From: Actinomadura craniellae
GTDB lineage: Bacteria > Actinomycetota > Actinomycetes > Streptosporangiales > Streptosporangiaceae
Direction: 5' to 3'
DNA: 64,000 nt
NCBI RefSeq assembly: GCF_003289645.1
Contig: NZ_QLYX01000013.1
Span: 124,001-188,000 of the forward strand
Shown one piece after another: positions 8,052 through 16,183 of this stretch (positions are counted from its first letter, which is position 1; every line of letters starts with the position of its first letter). The notes below the pieces were generated by a model. The model saw only the letters and a list, made by a program, of their open reading frames with translations. It was not told the DNA's origin and did no database searches. The position numbers and the translations under genes were made by a program.

Positions 8052-8960
8052 ATGGCGATGACGATCCTGGAAAGCCGCCCGGTCGCGCTCCCCCGCGGAG
8101 AGGAGCCGGAGCCGTTCGGACCCGGCTCGATCATGTGGGACACGATCGGCCTCTACGTTTCGGCGCTCGCGGGCAACGCGGCGTTCATCCTGCAGTCCAT
8201 GCACCCCACGATCGGCACGGTGGTCGACCAGCTGTCGAGCTTCCGCACCGACCCGGTGGGCCGGGCGGCGCGCAGCTTCGCCTCGGTGCAGACCTGGGTG
8301 TACGGAGGCCAGGAGGCGATCGCCGAGGGCCACCGGCTGCGCGAGATGCACAAGAGCCTCAGCGCCGTGGACGAGGAGGGCCGCAAGCACCACGCACTGG
8401 GCGCGGAGGGCTGGGCCTGGGTGCATCTGACCGGCTTCTACGCCGGGGTGACCGCGGCCCGCTACTTCTCCGTCGAGCCGCTCACCCCCGAGCGGGAGCA
8501 GCAGATCTTCGAAGAGTTCATGCACCTCGGCCGCATCCTGCGGGTGCCCGAGCGGATGCTGCCCGGGAGCATCCCCGAGTACTGGGCCTACTTCGACGAC
8601 ATGGTCGAGAACACCCTGGTGGGACACCGGGTGGCCCGGGACGTCCTGGAGATGATGGACCAGGTGCCGCCCGGCACGCACCGGCTGCTGCGGCCGATCC
8701 TCGGCCCGGCCCACGCGATGACGGGACGGGTCGGCCGGTTCATCACCACCGGCACCCTGCCGCCGGCGGCCCGCAGGAAGCTGGGCCTGCGCTGGTCGGC
8801 CGCCGACGAGCGGCGGCTGAAGGCGCTCGGCGGGCTGATCGCCCGCACCGAGCCCACCCTGCCCGAGCGCGTCCGCTACATGCCCATCGCCTACCGCGCC
8901 CGCGAGGCCGCCCGCGCCCAGGAAAGGCTGCAGAAGGCACTCGCCCACCGCCCGATGTGA
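8052..8960 (+). CDS. Oxygenase MpaB-family protein (DUF2236)
   Basis: A 302-residue protein of the MpaB/latex-clearing-protein fold, a haem-dependent oxygenase family of largely unknown substrates in actinomycetes. Family features include the N-terminal GSIMWDTIGLYVSALAGNAAFILQSMHPTIG stretch, the HALGAEGWAWVHLTGF helix and the VRYMPIAYRARE end. AGGAGG lies at 8043-8048, only three bases before ATG 8052; ATG 8058 has better spacing, so the protein may begin two residues later. The promoter region contains an AAGTACTT palindrome (8010-8017), a possible TetR-type site. It appears monocistronic. Confidence 0.78.
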   Translation: MAMTILESRPVALPRGEEPEPFGPGSIMWDTIGLYVSALAGNAAFILQSMHPTIGTVVDQLSSFRTDPVGRAARSFASVQTWVYGGQEAIAEGHRLREMHKSLSAVDEEGRKHHALGAEGWAWVHLTGFYAGVTAARYFSVEPLTPEREQQIFEEFMHLGRILRVPERMLPGSIPEYWAYFDDMVENTLVGHRVARDVLEMMDQVPPGTHRLLRPILGPAHAMTGRVGRFITTGTLPPAARRKLGLRWSAADERRLKALGGLIARTEPTLPERVRYMPIAYRAREAARAQERLQKALAHRPM

Positions 8961-8972
8961 CCCGAGTCGGGG

Positions 8973-9002
8973 CCGGCCCGGCTCCGGAAGGCGTCGGGCC
9001 GG
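8973..9002 (+). terminator. Candidate hairpin after the MpaB-family gene
   Basis: CCGGCCCGGC (8973-8982) pairs with GTCGGGCCGG (8993-9002) with one mismatch and a 10-nt loop, 12 bases after the stop. There is no T-run, which is common for actinomycete hairpin terminators. The pairing was made by eye. Confidence 0.35.
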
Positions 9003-9115
9003 GGCCTGACATGGTCCCGGCCCGTCCATCGGAGGTCACCTCCGGGACGCCGGCCGAGCGCCGGCCGCGACTTGAGGGCGGTCGCGGGGCGCCGGCCGGA
9101 CGTCCGATCCGAAGG

Positions 9116-9835
9116 TCAGGTAATCGTGCGGCGCATGGCCTCGGAGACCTGCTCGGCGGCGGCCAGGACGGCGGGGGCGTGCAGCCGGCCGGGGGAGCGG
9201 GTGAGGCGTTCCAGCGGGCCGGACACCGAGATCGCGGCGACCACCCGGCCGCCCGCGCCGCGGATCGGGGCGGACACCGAGCCGACGCCCTGCTCGCGCT
9301 CGCCGACGCTCTGCGCCCAGCCGCGCCGCCGCACCGCCGCCAGCGTGGTGGCCTCGAACTTGGCGCCGCGCAGGCCGCGGTGCAGCCGGTCGGGCTCCTC
9401 CCAGGCCAGCAGGATCTGCGCGGCCGAGCCCGCCGTCATCGGCAGCGCCGCGCCGACCGGGACGGTGTCGCGCAGCCCGCTGCTGCGCTCGGCGGCGGCC
9501 ACGCACACCCGGACGTCCCCCTGCCGCCGGTAGAGCTGGGCGCTCTCGCCGGTGCGGTCGCGCAGCCGGGTCAGCACGGGCTGGGCGATGGCCAGCAGCC
9601 GGTCCTCGCCCGCCGCCGCGGCCAGTTCGGCCAGCCGGGGGCCGAGGATGAAACGGCCCTGGGTGTCGCGGTGCACGAGCCGGTGGTGCTCCAGCGCGAC
9701 GGCGAGCCGGTGGGCGGTCGGCCGGGCCAGGCCGGTGGTCTGCACGAGCTGGGCGAGGGACGCGGGGCCGGCTTCCAGGGCGTTGAGTACGAGAACGGCT
9801 TTGTCGAGCACGCCGACTCCGCTAGAGTTGTCCAT
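9116..9835 (-). CDS. ndgR: IclR-family regulator, NdgR type
   Basis: A 239-residue IclR regulator with an N-terminal winged helix ([29 protein letters not shown]) and a C-terminal effector domain (about 80-235). It is divergent from leuC, the conserved position of NdgR/AreB in Streptomyces and related genera. There it responds to amino-acid state and regulates leuCD and other amino-acid genes. The symbol rests on context plus length and fold. The ATG at 9833-9835 leaves a 104-bp shared promoter region containing an inverted repeat at 9852-9877. Confidence 0.88.
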   Translation of the reverse strand: MDNSSGVGVLDKAVLVLNALEAGPASLAQLVQTTGLARPTAHRLAVALEHHRLVHRDTQGRFILGPRLAELAAAAGEDRLLAIAQPVLTRLRDRTGESAQLYRRQGDVRVCVAAAERSSGLRDTVPVGAALPMTAGSAAQILLAWEEPDRLHRGLRGAKFEATTLAAVRRRGWAQSVGEREQGVGSVSAPIRGAGGRVVAAISVSGPLERLTRSPGRLHAPAVLAAAEQVSEAMRRTIT

Positions 9836-9851
9836 GCTTCGATACTGCCGT

Positions 9852-9877
9852 CTTGAAATGTGAGATGCAAATTCAAG
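9852..9877. promoter_or_regulatory. Inverted repeat in the ndgR-leuC promoter region
   Basis: CTTGAA (9852-9857) and TTCAAG (9872-9877) are perfect 6-bp arms separated by 14 bp, in an AT-richer patch of the divergent region. IclR proteins bind short dyads near their own gene, so this is the best candidate NdgR operator here. The assignment is by position only. Confidence 0.4.
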
Positions 9878-9939
9878 GGGCGGTCAAGCGCCGCGGATGG
9901 CGCCGAACAAATCAGCCGAGCACAGATGAGGTGGGAGCG

Positions 9940-11337
9940 ATGGGCCGTACATTGGCCGACAAGGTGTACGACGCGCATGTCGTACGGCGTGCCGAGGGCG
10001 AGCCGGACCTCCTCTACATCGACCTGCACCTGCTGCACGAGGTCACCAGCCCGCAGGCGTTCGACGGGCTGCGGATGGCCCAGCGGCCGGTGCGCCGCCC
10101 CGACCTGACGATCGCTACCGAGGACCACAACGTCCCCACCCAGAACATCCTGGCGCCGATCGCCGACCCCGTCTCGCGCACCCAGGTCGAGACCCTGCGC
10201 AAGAACTGCGCCGAGTTCGGCGTCCGGCTGCACCCGATGGGCGACGCCGGCCAGGGCATCGTGCACGTCATCGGCCCGCAGCTCGGGCTGACCCAGCCGG
10301 GCATGACCGTGGTGTGCGGCGACTCGCACACCTCCACGCACGGCGCGTTCGGCGCGCTCGCGTTCGGCATCGGCACCAGCGAGGTCGAGCACGTGCTCGC
10401 CACCCAGACGCTGCCGCAGATCAAGCCGAAGACCATGGCCGTCACGGTCGAGGGCGCGCTGCCCGCGGGCGTCACCGCCAAGGACCTCATCCTGGCGGTC
10501 ATCGCCGAGATCGGCACCGGCGGCGGCCAGGGCCACATCATCGAGTACCGCGGCGAGGCGATCCGCGCGCTGTCGATGGAAGGCCGGATGACGGTCTGCA
10601 ACATGTCCATCGAGGCGGGCGCCCGGGCCGGCATGATCGCCCCGGACGAGACCACCTTCGCCTACCTCAAGGGCCGCCCGCACGCCCCGCAGGGCGCCGA
10701 CTGGGACGCCGCCGTCGCGTACTGGACGTCGCTGCGCACCGACGACGACGCGGTCTTCGACAAGGAGGTCGTGATCGACGCGACCACCCTGACCCCGTTC
10801 GTCACCTGGGGCACCAACCCCGGCCAGGGCGCCCCGCTCGGCGCGAGCGTGCCCGACCCGGCGTCCTACGCCGACCCGATCCAGCGCTCGGCCGCCGAGC
10901 GGGCCCTGGAGTACATGGGCCTGGCCGCCGGCACCCCGCTGCGTGAGATCGCCGTCGACACCGTCTTCGTGGGCTCCTGCACCAACGGCCGGATCGAGGA
11001 CCTGCGGGCCGCCGCGGACGTGCTCACGGGCCGGAAGGTCGCCGACGGCGTCCGCATGCTGGTCGTCCCCGGCTCGATGAAGGTCAAGGCGCAGGCGCAG
11101 GAGGAGGGCCTGCACGAGGTCTTCACCGCGGCCGGCGCCGAGTGGCGCGAGGCGGGCTGCTCCATGTGCCTGGGCATGAACCCCGACCAGCTCAAGCCGG
11201 GCGAGCGCAGCGCCTCCACCTCCAACCGCAACTTCGAGGGCCGGCAGGGCAAGGGCGGGCGCACCCACCTGGTCTCGCCCGCCGTCGCCGCCGCGACCGC
11301 CGTCACCGGCCGCCTGGCCGCGCCCGCCGACCTGTAG
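9940..11337 (+). CDS. leuC: 3-isopropylmalate dehydratase large subunit
   Basis: LeuC, 465 residues. With LeuD it isomerizes 2-isopropylmalate to 3-isopropylmalate in leucine synthesis. It holds the [4Fe-4S] cluster: ligand cysteines are seen in [13 protein letters not shown] and GCSMCLGMN. Aconitase-family motifs include ATEDHNVPT near residue 50 and [30 protein letters not shown]. The ATG at 9940 follows GGGAG at 9933-9937; the longer open frame upstream would add basic residues unlike the family. leuD follows after 16 bases, so the two are co-transcribed. The divergent ndgR is the likely regulator. Confidence 0.97.
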   Translation: MGRTLADKVYDAHVVRRAEGEPDLLYIDLHLLHEVTSPQAFDGLRMAQRPVRRPDLTIATEDHNVPTQNILAPIADPVSRTQVETLRKNCAEFGVRLHPMGDAGQGIVHVIGPQLGLTQPGMTVVCGDSHTSTHGAFGALAFGIGTSEVEHVLATQTLPQIKPKTMAVTVEGALPAGVTAKDLILAVIAEIGTGGGQGHIIEYRGEAIRALSMEGRMTVCNMSIEAGARAGMIAPDETTFAYLKGRPHAPQGADWDAAVAYWTSLRTDDDAVFDKEVVIDATTLTPFVTWGTNPGQGAPLGASVPDPASYADPIQRSAAERALEYMGLAAGTPLREIAVDTVFVGSCTNGRIEDLRAAADVLTGRKVADGVRMLVVPGSMKVKAQAQEEGLHEVFTAAGAEWREAGCSMCLGMNPDQLKPGERSASTSNRNFEGRQGKGGRTHLVSPAVAAATAVTGRLAAPADL

Positions 11338-11353
11338 ACCTGGAGAGATCCCG

Positions 11354-11941
11354 ATGGAAGCGTTCACCACCTACACCGGTCGCGCCGTCCCGCTGCGCCG
11401 GAGCAACGTCGACACCGACCAGATCATCCCCGCGGTCTGGCTGAAGCAGGTCAGCCGCACCGGCTTCGAGAAGGGCCTGTTCGCCGCCTGGCGCGAGGAC
11501 CCCTCGTTCGTGCTGAACGACCCGGTCTACGCGGGCGCCGGCATCCTGGTCGCCGGGCCCGACTTCGGCACCGGGTCCTCCCGGGAGCACGCCGTCTGGG
11601 CGCTGCAGCAGTACGGCTTCCGCGTCGTGATCGCGCCGCGCTTCGGCGACATCTTCCGCAACAACTCCACCAAGATGGGGCTGCTGCCGGTGATCCTGCC
11701 GGAGACCGACGTCGAGACCCTGCAGTCGGCGGTCGAGGCCGACCCGACCACCGAGATCACCGTGGACCTCGGCGCCCGCCGGGTCCATGGCGGCGGGGTC
11801 GACGCCCCGTTCGAGATCGACGACTACACCCGCTGGCGGCTGATGGAGGGCCTGGACGACATCGGGCTGACCCTCCGCCACGCCGACGGCATCACGGCCT
11901 ACGAGGAGGCCCGTCCGGCCTGGTTGCCGGCGACACTCTGA
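11354..11941 (+). CDS. leuD: 3-isopropylmalate dehydratase small subunit
   Basis: LeuD, 195 residues, the swivel-domain partner of LeuC. Signature stretches are [33 protein letters not shown] and [17 protein letters not shown]. The ATG at 11354 has GGAGAG seven bases upstream. It is the last gene of the leuCD operon; a very long perfect hairpin follows at 11958-12018. Confidence 0.97.
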   Translation: MEAFTTYTGRAVPLRRSNVDTDQIIPAVWLKQVSRTGFEKGLFAAWREDPSFVLNDPVYAGAGILVAGPDFGTGSSREHAVWALQQYGFRVVIAPRFGDIFRNNSTKMGLLPVILPETDVETLQSAVEADPTTEITVDLGARRVHGGGVDAPFEIDDYTRWRLMEGLDDIGLTLRHADGITAYEEARPAWLPATL

Positions 11942-11957
11942 GCCCGCGAGGGACCTG

Positions 11958-12018
11958 ACGCACGAGCGTGTCGCCGGACAGGGAAGAATCAACCCTGTCC
12001 GGCGACACGCTCGTGCGT
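11958..12018. terminator. Very long perfect hairpin after leuD
   Basis: A 26-bp perfect inverted repeat (arms 11958-11983 and 11993-12018) encloses the 9-nt loop AAGAATCAA. It starts 16 bases after the leuD stop and ends 14 bases before the next GTG. Position suggests a terminator, but the stem is much longer than usual and there is no T-run, so a processing site or attenuator is also possible. Read from either strand it is the same hairpin. Confidence 0.75.
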
Positions 12019-12032
12019 TCTCTGGGGGTGCG

Positions 12033-12272
12033 GTGAGTACGGAGTCCGGCTGGTCGGAACCCGCCTGGGACGACCCTGCGCTGACCCTGCTGGCGCGCCG
12101 CCTCCGCGACGCCCACCGGTTGGTCGCGCCGCTGCCGCCGGAGCCCCGGCAGCGCCTCATCCGCCACCTCCTGGCGATCACGGACCTGGCCAAGCGGGAC
12201 GCTGACCTGGCCGCACGCAGGCTGGCCGCGTTTCTGGAGGATTTCGAGGGTACGAGGAGCACCGGAAGGTAG
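12033..12272 (+). CDS. Conserved small protein between leuD and hup
   Basis: A 79-residue protein of unknown function, predicted mostly helical (DPALTLLARRLRDAHRL ... RQRLIRHLLAITDLAKRDADLAARRLAAFLEDF). A small gene at this position between leuD and hup is common in Streptomyces-like genomes. The GTG at 12033 follows the run GGGGGTG at 12024-12030. No membrane segment or metal motif is seen. It may be expressed from its own promoter because a strong hairpin precedes it. Confidence 0.6.
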   Translation: MSTESGWSEPAWDDPALTLLARRLRDAHRLVAPLPPEPRQRLIRHLLAITDLAKRDADLAARRLAAFLEDFEGTRSTGR

Positions 12273-12425
12273 CGGAGTGACCACCGATGGTCCGATGATC
12301 TCGTTGGAGGGGGCAAAGGGCGACAAAAACGCCTGCGACACGGGAAGTATTGCTTGCAGGTGATTGTGTGTCCGCCCATGGTCCCCTAGTTTCGTCGGGG
12401 CAAGGGGGAACTGGAGGAGTACCCA

Positions 12426-12704
12426 ATGAACAAGCGTGAGCTGGTCGACGCCATTTCTGACCGGCTGGGCAGCAAGAAGGCTGCAGCCGAGGCCGTCGAC
12501 GCCATCCTGGAGACGATCCAGGACGCCGTCGCCAAGGGCGACAAGGTCGCGATCACTGGATTCGGTTCGTTCGAGAAGGCCGACCGGCCTGCCCGTACGG
12601 CCCGCAATCCGGCGACCGGCAAAGCCATCGATGTCCCGGCGACGTCGGTGCCGAAGTTCCGCGCCGGTGCCGACTTCAAGAACCTGGTGGCAGGCAAGAA
12701 GTAA
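12426..12704 (+). CDS. hup: HU-family nucleoid protein (short form)
   Basis: A 92-residue HU protein that bends and compacts DNA as a dimer. It begins MNKRELVDAISDRLGSKKAAAEAVDAIL, has the GFGSFE turn, and the DNA-embracing arm RPARTARNPATGKAIDVPATSVPKFRAG. It lacks the lysine/alanine-rich tail of the long actinomycete HupS type, so it is the HupA-like form. The ATG at 12426 has GGAGGAG about six bases upstream. A 153-bp upstream region carries its promoter, and a long bidirectional hairpin follows. Confidence 0.95.
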   Translation: MNKRELVDAISDRLGSKKAAAEAVDAILETIQDAVAKGDKVAITGFGSFEKADRPARTARNPATGKAIDVPATSVPKFRAGADFKNLVAGKK

Positions 12705-12712
12705 GGCGTTCG

Positions 12713-12762
12713 CGTCGGCGCCCGGGGATCGCATCGTCAGGTGCGACCCCCGGGCGCCGACG
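12713..12762. terminator. Bidirectional terminator between hup and the cold-shock-like gene
   Basis: Arms 12713-12733 and 12742-12762 are complementary over 21 bp with one mismatch, with an 8-nt loop. It sits between convergent genes, 8 bases after the hup stop, and can serve both strands. Confidence 0.8.
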
Positions 12763-12771
12763 TATTCGCGG

Positions 12772-12975
12772 TCAGTGGGGCAGTGGGAAGGTGGAGAGCG
12801 TGATCACCGTGATCCGGCCGTCCTCGACCGCCAGGTTGACCCGCTGGCCGAAGCGCAGCAGCCGCAGACCGCCCGCGGCGAACGCCTCGGCATCGAAGTC
12901 GAGCTGGGTGCCGTCGTCGAGCAGCACGCTGCCCGACCGTGTGGCGGCCTCGTACGTCCGCACCGTCCCCTGCAT
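12772..12975 (-). CDS. Small cold-shock-domain-like protein
   Basis: A 67-residue protein with a cold-shock/OB-fold-like pattern: MQGTVRTYEAATRSGSVLLDDGTQLDFDAEAF, then LRLLRFGQRVNLAVEDGRITVITL. The usual aromatic RNA-binding motifs (KGFGFI, VFVH) are replaced by SGSVLL and LDFD, so it is a divergent member, and nucleic-acid binding is uncertain. The ATG at 12973-12975 was chosen because the fold starts there. It lies just downstream of cofC on the same strand, ten bases after that gene ends, a conserved actinomycete neighbour. Confidence 0.62.
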   Translation of the reverse strand: MQGTVRTYEAATRSGSVLLDDGTQLDFDAEAFAAGGLRLLRFGQRVNLAVEDGRITVITLSTFPLPH

Positions 12976-12985
12976 GCTCCGCACC

Positions 12986-13654
12986 CTACCGAGCAGCCCC
13001 GCGCGGCGGGGCCGGGTGGAACCGGGCGGCGACCTCGGCGGTGCGGGGGCCGGTGCCCAGCGCGAGGGCGGCGCGCAGGTCCTCGGGGGTGTCGACGTCA
13101 CGCCGCACGGTCTCGATGCCGCCCGGGGCGAGTTCCACCGCCCCCCGGGCGCGGTGCCGCTCGCGCGAGCCGGTGCCGAAGGCCGGGGCGAAGGCGACCC
13201 CCGGCCGGACGGTGTAGAGGGTGGTCCCGACGGACGCGGCGTCCGGCACGAAGGCCTGGGGCGCCCGGGCCGCCGCGTCGAGCGCCCGGCCCAGTTCGCC
13301 GGGCCGCAGCGCGGGCAGGTCGGCCGACAGGGCGCCGACCCCCGCGCCGGGAGCGGCGAGCCGGGCGAGCCGGGCGCCGTGCACCAGCGCCGGGTTCAGC
13401 CCCTCGTCGGGCTCGTCGGGCACCGTCCGGGCGCCCAGCGCGGCCAGTTCCCGGGCGGCCAGCGGATCGTCGGTCACCACCACGACGGCCCCCACCCGGG
13501 GGCAGCGCAGTGCCGCCGCGACCGTGTCGGCGGCCACCGCGAGCGCCAGTTCGGCCCGGTGCGCCCCGGCCGCGGCGGCCATCCGGGATTTCGCCCGGGC
13601 CAGCACCTTCACCGGCACCACGAGCGACCACATGAGATCAGCAGGACTCGACAT
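12986..13654 (-). CDS. cofC: 2-phospholactate/phosphoenolpyruvate guanylyltransferase (F420 synthesis)
   Basis: CofC/FbiD, 222 residues. It joins GTP to phosphoenolpyruvate (actinobacterial FbiD) or 2-phospholactate to start coenzyme F420 synthesis. Family features are LVVPVKVLARAKSRM at the N terminus, VVVVTDDPLAARELAALGA, and GVGALSADLPALRPGEL with the metal-binding aspartate. ATG 13652-13654 and ATG 13631-13633 are both possible; neither has a clear ribosome site, and the fold begins at MWSLVVPVK, so the shorter form is equally likely. It is divergent from plsC. Confidence 0.85.
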   Translation of the reverse strand: MSSPADLMWSLVVPVKVLARAKSRMAAAAGAHRAELALAVAADTVAAALRCPRVGAVVVVTDDPLAARELAALGARTVPDEPDEGLNPALVHGARLARLAAPGAGVGALSADLPALRPGELGRALDAAARAPQAFVPDAASVGTTLYTVRPGVAFAPAFGTGSRERHRARGAVELAPGGIETVRRDVDTPEDLRAALALGTGPRTAEVAARFHPAPPRGAAR

Positions 13655-13729
13655 CGCGAACTCGACACTATGCGCAGGTACCGGCGACACTGATGGGCAC
13701 CCCACGTTCCGGGGGAGAGGAGGAAGGGC

Positions 13730-14440
13730 ATGAGTCACGGATACTCGCCGCGCTGGCGCGGGTTCGTGATCGCCGTGCTGCGCCCGCTGCTCGTCTCGCT
13801 GCTGAAGCGTGACTGGCGCGGCCGGGAGAACGTTCCCCGGCGCGGCGGGGTGATCGTCGCGGCCAACCACCTCTCCTGGGCCGACCCGCTGGCCCTCGGC
13901 CACTTCGTGTACGCGTCGGGGCGCTTCCCCGTCTACCTCGCCAAGTCCACCCTGTTCACCGTGCCGATCGTGGGCGCGGTGCTGCGCGGCTGCGGGCAGA
14001 TCGCGGTACGCCGGGGGCAACTGGACGCGGGGCAGGCGCTGGAGCCCGCACGGGAGGCGCTGCGCGCGGGCGAGTGCCTGATGTTCTATCCCGAGGGCAC
14101 CTGCACGCGCGATCCGGAACTGTGGCCGATGACCGGCCGCACCGGCGCCGCCCGGCTGGCCCTGGCCTCCGGCGCCCCGGTGGTGCCGATCGCGCACTGG
14201 GGCGCGCAGGACGTGCTGCCCTACGGCAGCAGGCGGCCGAGGCTGCTGCCGCGCCGGACGATGCGTGTGGTGGCCGGCCCGCCGGTGGACCTGTCCAGGT
14301 ACGCGGACGTTCCGGTGACCGCCGAGGTGCTGCGGGACGCCACCGCGGATATCATGCGGGCCATCGCCGATCTGCTGGGTGAGCTGCGAGGGGAAGAGCC
14401 GCCCAAGGAGCTCTACGATCCCCGGAAGAAGGCCTCTTGA
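13730..14440 (+). CDS. plsC: 1-acyl-sn-glycerol-3-phosphate acyltransferase
   Basis: PlsC-type acyltransferase, 236 residues, making phosphatidic acid at the membrane. The catalytic HX4D motif is NHLSWADPLAL, and the substrate motif is FYPEGTCTRDPEL. The ATG at 13730 has GGAGGAAGGG just upstream. Its stop overlaps the TTG start of gpsA, so the two phospholipid-precursor genes are translationally coupled. Confidence 0.92.
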   Translation: MSHGYSPRWRGFVIAVLRPLLVSLLKRDWRGRENVPRRGGVIVAANHLSWADPLALGHFVYASGRFPVYLAKSTLFTVPIVGAVLRGCGQIAVRRGQLDAGQALEPAREALRAGECLMFYPEGTCTRDPELWPMTGRTGAARLALASGAPVVPIAHWGAQDVLPYGSRRPRLLPRRTMRVVAGPPVDLSRYADVPVTAEVLRDATADIMRAIADLLGELRGEEPPKELYDPRKKAS

Positions 14441-15447
14441 CCGCCCGAGCCGCAGTGATGGGCGCCGGTTCCTGGGGAACCGTGTTCGCCAAGGTGCTCC
14501 GTGATGCCGGCACCGAGGTCACCCTGTGGGGCCGCCGCCCCGGGACCATCGAGTCGATCAACGAGCGCCGGGAGAACCCCGACTACCTGCCGGGCGTGGA
14601 GCTGCCGCCCGGGATACGCGCCACCACCGACCCGGCCGAGGCGCTGGCCGGTGCCGACATCGTCGCGCTGGCCGTGCCGTCGCAGACGCTGCGCGCGAAC
14701 CTGACGGTGTGGGCCCCGCTGCTGCCGTCCGACGCGGCGCTGGTGAGCCTGATGAAGGGCGTCGAGCTGGGCACCACCCGCCGGATGTCGGAGGTCATCC
14801 AGGAGGTGGCCGACGTTCCGGAGGAGCGGGTCGCCGCCGTCTGCGGCCCCAACCTGGCCCGGGAGATCGCCGCCGGCCAGCCCGGCGCGGCCGTGGCCGC
14901 CTGCTCCGACGAGGAGACCGCGCGGCGCATCCAGGCCGCCTGCATGACGCCGTACTTCCGCATCTACACCAACCCCGACGTGGTCGGCTGCGAGCTGGGC
15001 GGCGCGGTCAAGAACGTGATCGCGCTCTGTGTGGGCATCGCGGTGGGGCTGGGCTTCGGTGACAGCACCCGGGCGATGCTGATGACCCGGGGGCTGGCCG
15101 AGATCGCCCGGCTGGGCGCGGCGCTGGGCGCCGACGAGCACACCTTCGCCGGGCTGGCCGGGATGGGCGACCTCATCGCGACCTGCAGCTCGCCGCTGTC
15201 GCGCAACCGCACGTTCGGTGAGAACCTGGGCCGGGGCATGACCCTCGAACAGGTGATCTCGGTGACCAAGCAGACGGCCGAGGGCGTGAAGTCGTCGGAG
15301 GCCGTGCTGGAGCTGGCCCGCAAGCACAGCGTGGAGATGCCGATCACCGAGCTGGTGGCCGCGGTCATGCACCACGGGATGTCGATCGCCGAGGCCGCCG
15401 CCCTGCTGATGTCGCGTTCCCCCAAGCCGGAGCGGTACGGCGTCTGA
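14437..15447 (+). CDS. gpsA: Glycerol-3-phosphate dehydrogenase [NAD(P)+]
   Basis: GpsA, 336 residues, reduces dihydroxyacetone phosphate to sn-glycerol-3-phosphate for phospholipid synthesis. The nucleotide-binding motif is AVMGAGSWGTVFAKVL. Catalytic-domain motifs are GGAVKNVIALCVGIAVGLG and GDSTRAMLMTRGLAE. The TTG at 14437 overlaps the plsC stop as TTGA; a later ATG at 14458 would cut the nucleotide-binding strand. In Streptomyces-type genomes a ddl gene on the same strand usually follows. Here the next three genes run the opposite way, which marks the edge of an accessory block. Confidence 0.96.
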   Translation: MTARAAVMGAGSWGTVFAKVLRDAGTEVTLWGRRPGTIESINERRENPDYLPGVELPPGIRATTDPAEALAGADIVALAVPSQTLRANLTVWAPLLPSDAALVSLMKGVELGTTRRMSEVIQEVADVPEERVAAVCGPNLAREIAAGQPGAAVAACSDEETARRIQAACMTPYFRIYTNPDVVGCELGGAVKNVIALCVGIAVGLGFGDSTRAMLMTRGLAEIARLGAALGADEHTFAGLAGMGDLIATCSSPLSRNRTFGENLGRGMTLEQVISVTKQTAEGVKSSEAVLELARKHSVEMPITELVAAVMHHGMSIAEAAALLMSRSPKPERYGV

Positions 15448-15455
15448 CCGCGTTT

Positions 15456-16151
15456 TCAGCCGTCAGGGTGGGTGACCGCGCCGAAGAGGGCGGCCGGAGC
15501 GCCGGTCCGTGCGGCCCACCACTGGTCGCCGTAGGACCAGTGCCACCATTCGAGCGGGTCGGGCACGAAGCCCTCCTCCGCCAGCACCCGGCCGAGCAAC
15601 CTGCGCAGGTTCCGGACCCGGTGATCGCCACCGTCGGTCTCGAAGGCGGCGGTGGCCGCCGCCGGGACGAACGCGTCGAAGTCGGTGCCGAGCCCCAGCG
15701 GCGCCCCCCGCCAGCCGAGGGTCAGATCCACCGCTCCGCCGGTCACGTGCGGCGGGACCTGGTGGACGTCATCGGGGTCGGCCACGAAGCCGGCCGGGTC
15801 CGCCTCACCGGTCCGCCGGTAGTGGTCGAGCAGTTCGGACTGGAACGGCAGGGGCCGCCAGGCGTCGATCACGATGAGGTCGAAATCCGCGGGCAGGCGG
15901 CGTTGCGCCCGCAGCAGCCGCTCGGCCACGTCGAGGCGGGCCAGTGCCCGGCGCGGCGCCGTGTCGAACCCCAGCCACGAGTAGACGGGGAAGGTCGCGA
16001 TCCGCCCGTCGAGTTCCACCAGCGGTACCGAAGCCTCGGCCACGGCCGGCAGCGGAGGGCCGGACCGGCCGGGAGCGGGAGGCAGGGGAAGCGGCGGTAG
16101 CCCGGGGAGTTCCGGTATCGCGATCTCGGTGCAGTCGATCAACCAGCGCAT
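15456..16151 (-). CDS. VanX-like D-alanyl-D-alanine dipeptidase (peptidase M15D)
   Basis: A 231-residue zinc dipeptidase of the VanX/DdpX type, predicted cytoplasmic because no signal sequence is present. The zinc motif is HVTGGAVDLTLG, the final ligand is in EWWHWSYG, and VIDAWRP matches the VanX arginine region. The ATG at 16149-16151 follows GAAAGGATG. It is the last gene of a reversed three-gene operon with a Ddl-type ligase first. Enzymes of this family hydrolyse free D-Ala-D-Ala, so ligase and dipeptidase together would make and break the same product unless the substrates differ. Confidence 0.85.
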   Translation of the reverse strand: MRWLIDCTEIAIPELPGLPPLPLPPAPGRSGPPLPAVAEASVPLVELDGRIATFPVYSWLGFDTAPRRALARLDVAERLLRAQRRLPADFDLIVIDAWRPLPFQSELLDHYRRTGEADPAGFVADPDDVHQVPPHVTGGAVDLTLGWRGAPLGLGTDFDAFVPAAATAAFETDGGDHRVRNLRRLLGRVLAEEGFVPDPLEWWHWSYGDQWWAARTGAPAALFGAVTHPDG

Positions 16152-16183
16152 GACGTCATCCTTTCCCTTCCCGGCCTCGCCCC

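Noticed and set aside
9031-9043. GGAGGTCACCTCC palindrome before ndgR 3' end
   Set aside because: It lies between convergent 3' ends, so an operator role is unlikely; too short for a confident terminator call.
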